64,000 bases of DNA, taken from NCBI GenBank assembly GCA_040219235.1, contig JAVJSV010000016.1:530811-594810 (forward strand). The letters run 5' to 3'. This DNA is from Rhodospirillaceae bacterium (GTDB lineage: Bacteria > Pseudomonadota > Alphaproteobacteria > Rhodospirillales > Rhodospirillaceae). This document shows, piece by piece, positions 62,387 through 64,000 of this stretch (position 1 is the first letter of the stretch; each line of letters begins with the position of its first letter). The position numbers and the translations under genes are program-made. Under the pieces are notes generated by a model. It saw only the letters and a program-made list of their open reading frames with translations. It made no database searches and had not been told where the DNA came from.

Positions 62387-63436
62387 TTAGTCTAACGTCC
62401 ATTCACCATTTGATTTCCGGCGGTTAATTTCATGCGATATATCAATAAAAGGTTTGTTGATTGCCGCCCAACTAGAGTCCCATATTGCACCGTTACCCTC
62501 CTCTATGAAATCACCTTTAGATGCCAACGTACCAACGGTGTTTATCAGGAATAAGCCTCCACCTTCGTTCCAATACCAATCCATCACTATCCTTTCTCGC
62601 TGCCTCAACGCCCAAAGCAAATTTTCATCATCTGCTGCCCTTAAATCTCTATTGATAGCGTCAAAACGGTTGGTAGAGACTTCTATTTCTTCTGGCAACC
62701 CGTCATTAGAAACCAACCCTGGAGGATCTTGTGTATTAGGGAACACGCCCACACCGCTTCCAGGAAAGCGTCCTGTGCCAGTCTGCCAAGCAGCCCCCGT
62801 AAACTGTCCTGGGTAGGTGCTGGTCATACCAGGTTGATTGGGTGAGAGACGGCCAGAACCGTCATATATAAATCTATGAGTCATTGTATTGATGGGATCA
62901 GCTATGTTTCCACACGGCCCATTGCGCCCTTCAACACATTCAAAGCGATACTCCTCCAACCCCGTGTCCGGGTTCACGCTGCTGGCAGAGGAGCCTGCGG
63001 TGTAACGCCGCAGATCAATGCCGGCAGTGTGCGCCGCTTGGTGCAGCGCCTGCACCACCTCCGGCGTTTGCAGCTGCGCTGGCACAATCATCTCGCCCGG
63101 GGTCAGGTGCGCCAGTTCTGTATCTCCGCCCCGGCCCTGTAACGCCAACAGCTTCGCCTCAATGTGCTGCACCAATTCACCATGACGGCTGAGCCCAGCT
63201 TTGGACAAAAGCCCTTTGGCCAAACGCGCCTTGGTCCGTCGCACCAGCTTGGCCTGACGGTGCGGGTCGATCTCACTCGTGGCATCGCGCAGGGATTTCA
63301 GAACATCCCACACCTCTTCGCCAGCCTCAGCGGCCAGGTCTGGGTCAAGCCCGGCCTGGGCGGCATATTGTGCGGCCAGGCCTTGGTCCAGGGTCCAGCC
63401 ATCGGTGGTGGTCTTCCTGCAATGTGAAGCGTGCAT
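62387..63436 (-). CDS. phage-linked polymorphic effector-like protein (cassette 3)
   Basis: The 349-residue protein starts at ATG 63436 (AAGGA 7 bases upstream). Residues 1-163 are nearly the same as in cassette 2, including RGGDTELAHLTPGEMIVP and NPDTGLEEY. After that the sequence is unrelated: a Pro/Gly/Thr linker, EEIEVSTNR at 249-257 (TonB-box-like), then a globular C-terminus (NRDLRAADDENLLWALRQRERIVMDWYWNEGGGLFLINTVG, and ISHEINRRKSNGEWTLD). No known toxin motif is recognisable. It is the clearest evidence that one N-terminal module carries different C-terminal domains. Confidence 0.65.
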   Translation of the reverse strand: MHASHCRKTTTDGWTLDQGLAAQYAAQAGLDPDLAAEAGEEVWDVLKSLRDATSEIDPHRQAKLVRRTKARLAKGLLSKAGLSRHGELVQHIEAKLLALQGRGGDTELAHLTPGEMIVPAQLQTPEVVQALHQAAHTAGIDLRRYTAGSSASSVNPDTGLEEYRFECVEGRNGPCGNIADPINTMTHRFIYDGSGRLSPNQPGMTSTYPGQFTGAAWQTGTGRFPGSGVGVFPNTQDPPGLVSNDGLPEEIEVSTNRFDAINRDLRAADDENLLWALRQRERIVMDWYWNEGGGLFLINTVGTLASKGDFIEEGNGAIWDSSWAAINKPFIDISHEINRRKSNGEWTLD

Positions 63437-63487
63437 GTTTCTATCCTTGTTAAAAAAAGGGAATGATGTGGGCATAAAAAAACCGCC
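62950..63487. repeat. direct repeat of effector N-terminal module, copy 2
   Basis: This is the second copy of the 538-base block (see 61021-61558). The sequence between the copies is the variable C-terminus of cassette 3 plus its convergent lipoprotein gene. Recombination between the copies would delete or swap exactly one C-terminus/partner unit. Confidence 0.85.
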
Positions 63488-63505
63488 GACCTTTAAAAAT
63501 GGCGG
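63476..63505 (-). terminator. leader terminator upstream of cassette 3 effector-like gene
   Basis: On the minus strand a CCGCC arm, a 13-base loop, a GGCGG arm and seven T follow each other (plus-strand arms 63483-63487 and 63501-63505, A run 63476-63482). The position relative to the ATG (40 bases) is the same as in cassette 2, but the loop sequence differs. Retention of the hairpin with a changed loop suggests the structure is selected. Confidence 0.6.
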
Positions 63506-63628
63506 CGGGTCAGGCCAACCCTGAAAGCTCGCAAACAACTACAAGCTTGCATGCGCGCTTAAACACCAAGTTCACAGCAAGACAACTTATGATAAAGTTT
63601 GCTCATTACTCACTAGGGAGCTTTAGCT

Positions 63629-63871
63629 GTGCGCATACTCATAAAGGCAACTGCTGTATCTGTACTTATTCTTGGATTAGGTGGTTGCTCAGAAGACACC
63701 CCGCCTCTGCCACCGGCTATTCCCGCCGCAACTCTGGATGTGGTCGATCTCTATGACGAGAGAACCGATCTCGCGCGCGCGTTTAGGGCTGACAACATGT
63801 ATGGAGTTCCAGAAACCTGGTACGAAACAGCCAAGTCTATTTATGACGCCTATATGTCTGTGGACTTGTAA
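63629..63871 (+). pseudogene. immunity-like lipoprotein truncated by an IS element
   Basis: The gene starts at GTG 63629 with the leader MRILIKATAVSVLILGLGGC (lipobox LGGC), very close at the DNA level to the start of the 61.7 kb lipoprotein gene. Its frame ends after 80 codons, against 219 in the relative, at a stop located in the end of the IS3-type element that follows. The rest of the gene and its tail-to-tail effector partner are expected beyond the element, outside the window. It may be a broken partner, or still make a short lipoprotein. Confidence 0.7.
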
Positions 63872-64000
63872 CGGTTTTGCGCCGGTCACCTATCTCATTA
63901 TGCCACCTTGGCCTCGAATGCGAGCGGGCTGATGCCGCCCAGATATGAATGACGTCTTCGGGTGTTGTAGAACCCGTTGATGTACTTGAAGATTGCGGCT
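63859..64000 (-). mobile_element. IS3-family insertion sequence, right part only
   Basis: The region holds the 3' end of an IS3-family transposase on the minus strand and about 40 bases of terminal sequence. The exact IS end is uncertain: it could be the TGTGGACTTGTAACGG start near 63859 or TGTAACGG near 63867. The rest of the element lies outside the window. Confidence 0.75.
63898..64000 (-). CDS. IS3-family transposase OrfB, C-terminal fragment (cut by window edge)
   Basis: The minus strand encodes, up to the stop TAA (63898-63900), a peptide with FKYINGFYNTRRRHSYLGG and SPLAFEAKVA. FYN-x-RRRHS-x-LG-x-x-SP-x-x-FE is the C-terminal signature of the IS3 OrfB integrase. The catalytic DDE residues are outside the window except for the tail. 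This identifies the element that interrupted the lipoprotein gene. Confidence 0.88.
   Translation of the reverse strand, partial: AAIFKYINGFYNTRRRHSYLGGISPLAFEAKVA

Noticed and set aside
45248..63900. Contractile injection system or type VI secretion
   Set aside because: No sheath, tube, baseplate spike, VgrG, PAAR or ClpV-like protein is present.
1..64000. CRISPR arrays, rRNA and tRNA genes
   Set aside because: No regularly spaced short repeats and no recognisable tRNA or rRNA sequence were found on reading both strands.

Overview
The window looks like a chromosomal segment of a heterotrophic, probably marine, alphaproteobacterium. The pointers are a TonB-dependent receptor with an EEIVVT-type TonB box, several Tat-exported enzymes, an Mrp-type sodium/proton antiporter, a ydbH-ynbE-ydbL operon, SPOR and LysM envelope proteins, and two direct-repeat LexA boxes of the alphaproteobacterial type (GTTC-N7-GTTC and its complement). 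No rRNA, tRNA or CRISPR array was recognised.

Layout. 1-1.8 kb: two translationally coupled alpha/beta hydrolases with His in place of the nucleophile. 1.9-3.6 kb: an outlying polymorphic effector-like gene and a small immunity-like partner. 3.7-11.7 kb (minus): an uptake and metabolism operon with a TonB receptor, a small secreted protein, three Tat-exported DUF1838 proteins, a PAP/fibrillin-like protein and a GPH-family transporter. A divergent membrane-bound LytTR regulator lies next to it. 13-14.6 kb: an O-methyltransferase, a small membrane protein and a DUF192 protein. 14.6-21.9 kb (minus): a nine-gene Mrp-like antiporter operon of unusual composition. 22-26 kb: a Panacea/SocA-like protein and the ydbH-ynbE-ydbL operon. 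26-36 kb: mixed housekeeping and hypothetical genes. They include dusA, pepN, a DUF1045 protein, a degenerate GGDEF/EAL-like protein, a cytidylyltransferase-RraA fusion, and a 32-residue membrane microprotein beside two SOS boxes. 36.5-42.9 kb: a catabolic-looking group with alpha/beta hydrolases, an aldehyde dehydrogenase, a beta-hydroxyacid dehydrogenase and a paraoxonase-like protein. 42.9-45.1 kb: SPOR and LysM envelope proteins.

45.2-59.5 kb (minus) is a podovirus-like structural gene cluster: scaffold, SU10-type capsid, adaptor, tail proteins, a glycine-rich tip protein and an injection-type protein. No portal, terminase, integrase or lysis gene is visible. Embedded in it and directly upstream of it (53.4-63.9 kb) are repeated cassettes. 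Each has a minus-strand protein with a conserved N-terminal module (GGDTE-x-AHLTPGE, then NPETGL) and a variable C-terminus, meeting tail-to-tail a plus-strand exported Sel1-like or lipoprotein gene. A direct repeat of about 540 bp covers the N-terminal module in two neighbouring cassettes. The last lipoprotein is cut by an IS3-family element that runs off the window.

The most interesting hypothesis is that these cassettes are a polymorphic effector/immunity system tied to a phage-derived particle. The linkers contain TonB-box-like sequences that suggest a possible uptake route. The gene arrangement and shared motifs are visible in the sequence; toxicity, particle association and uptake are inference.
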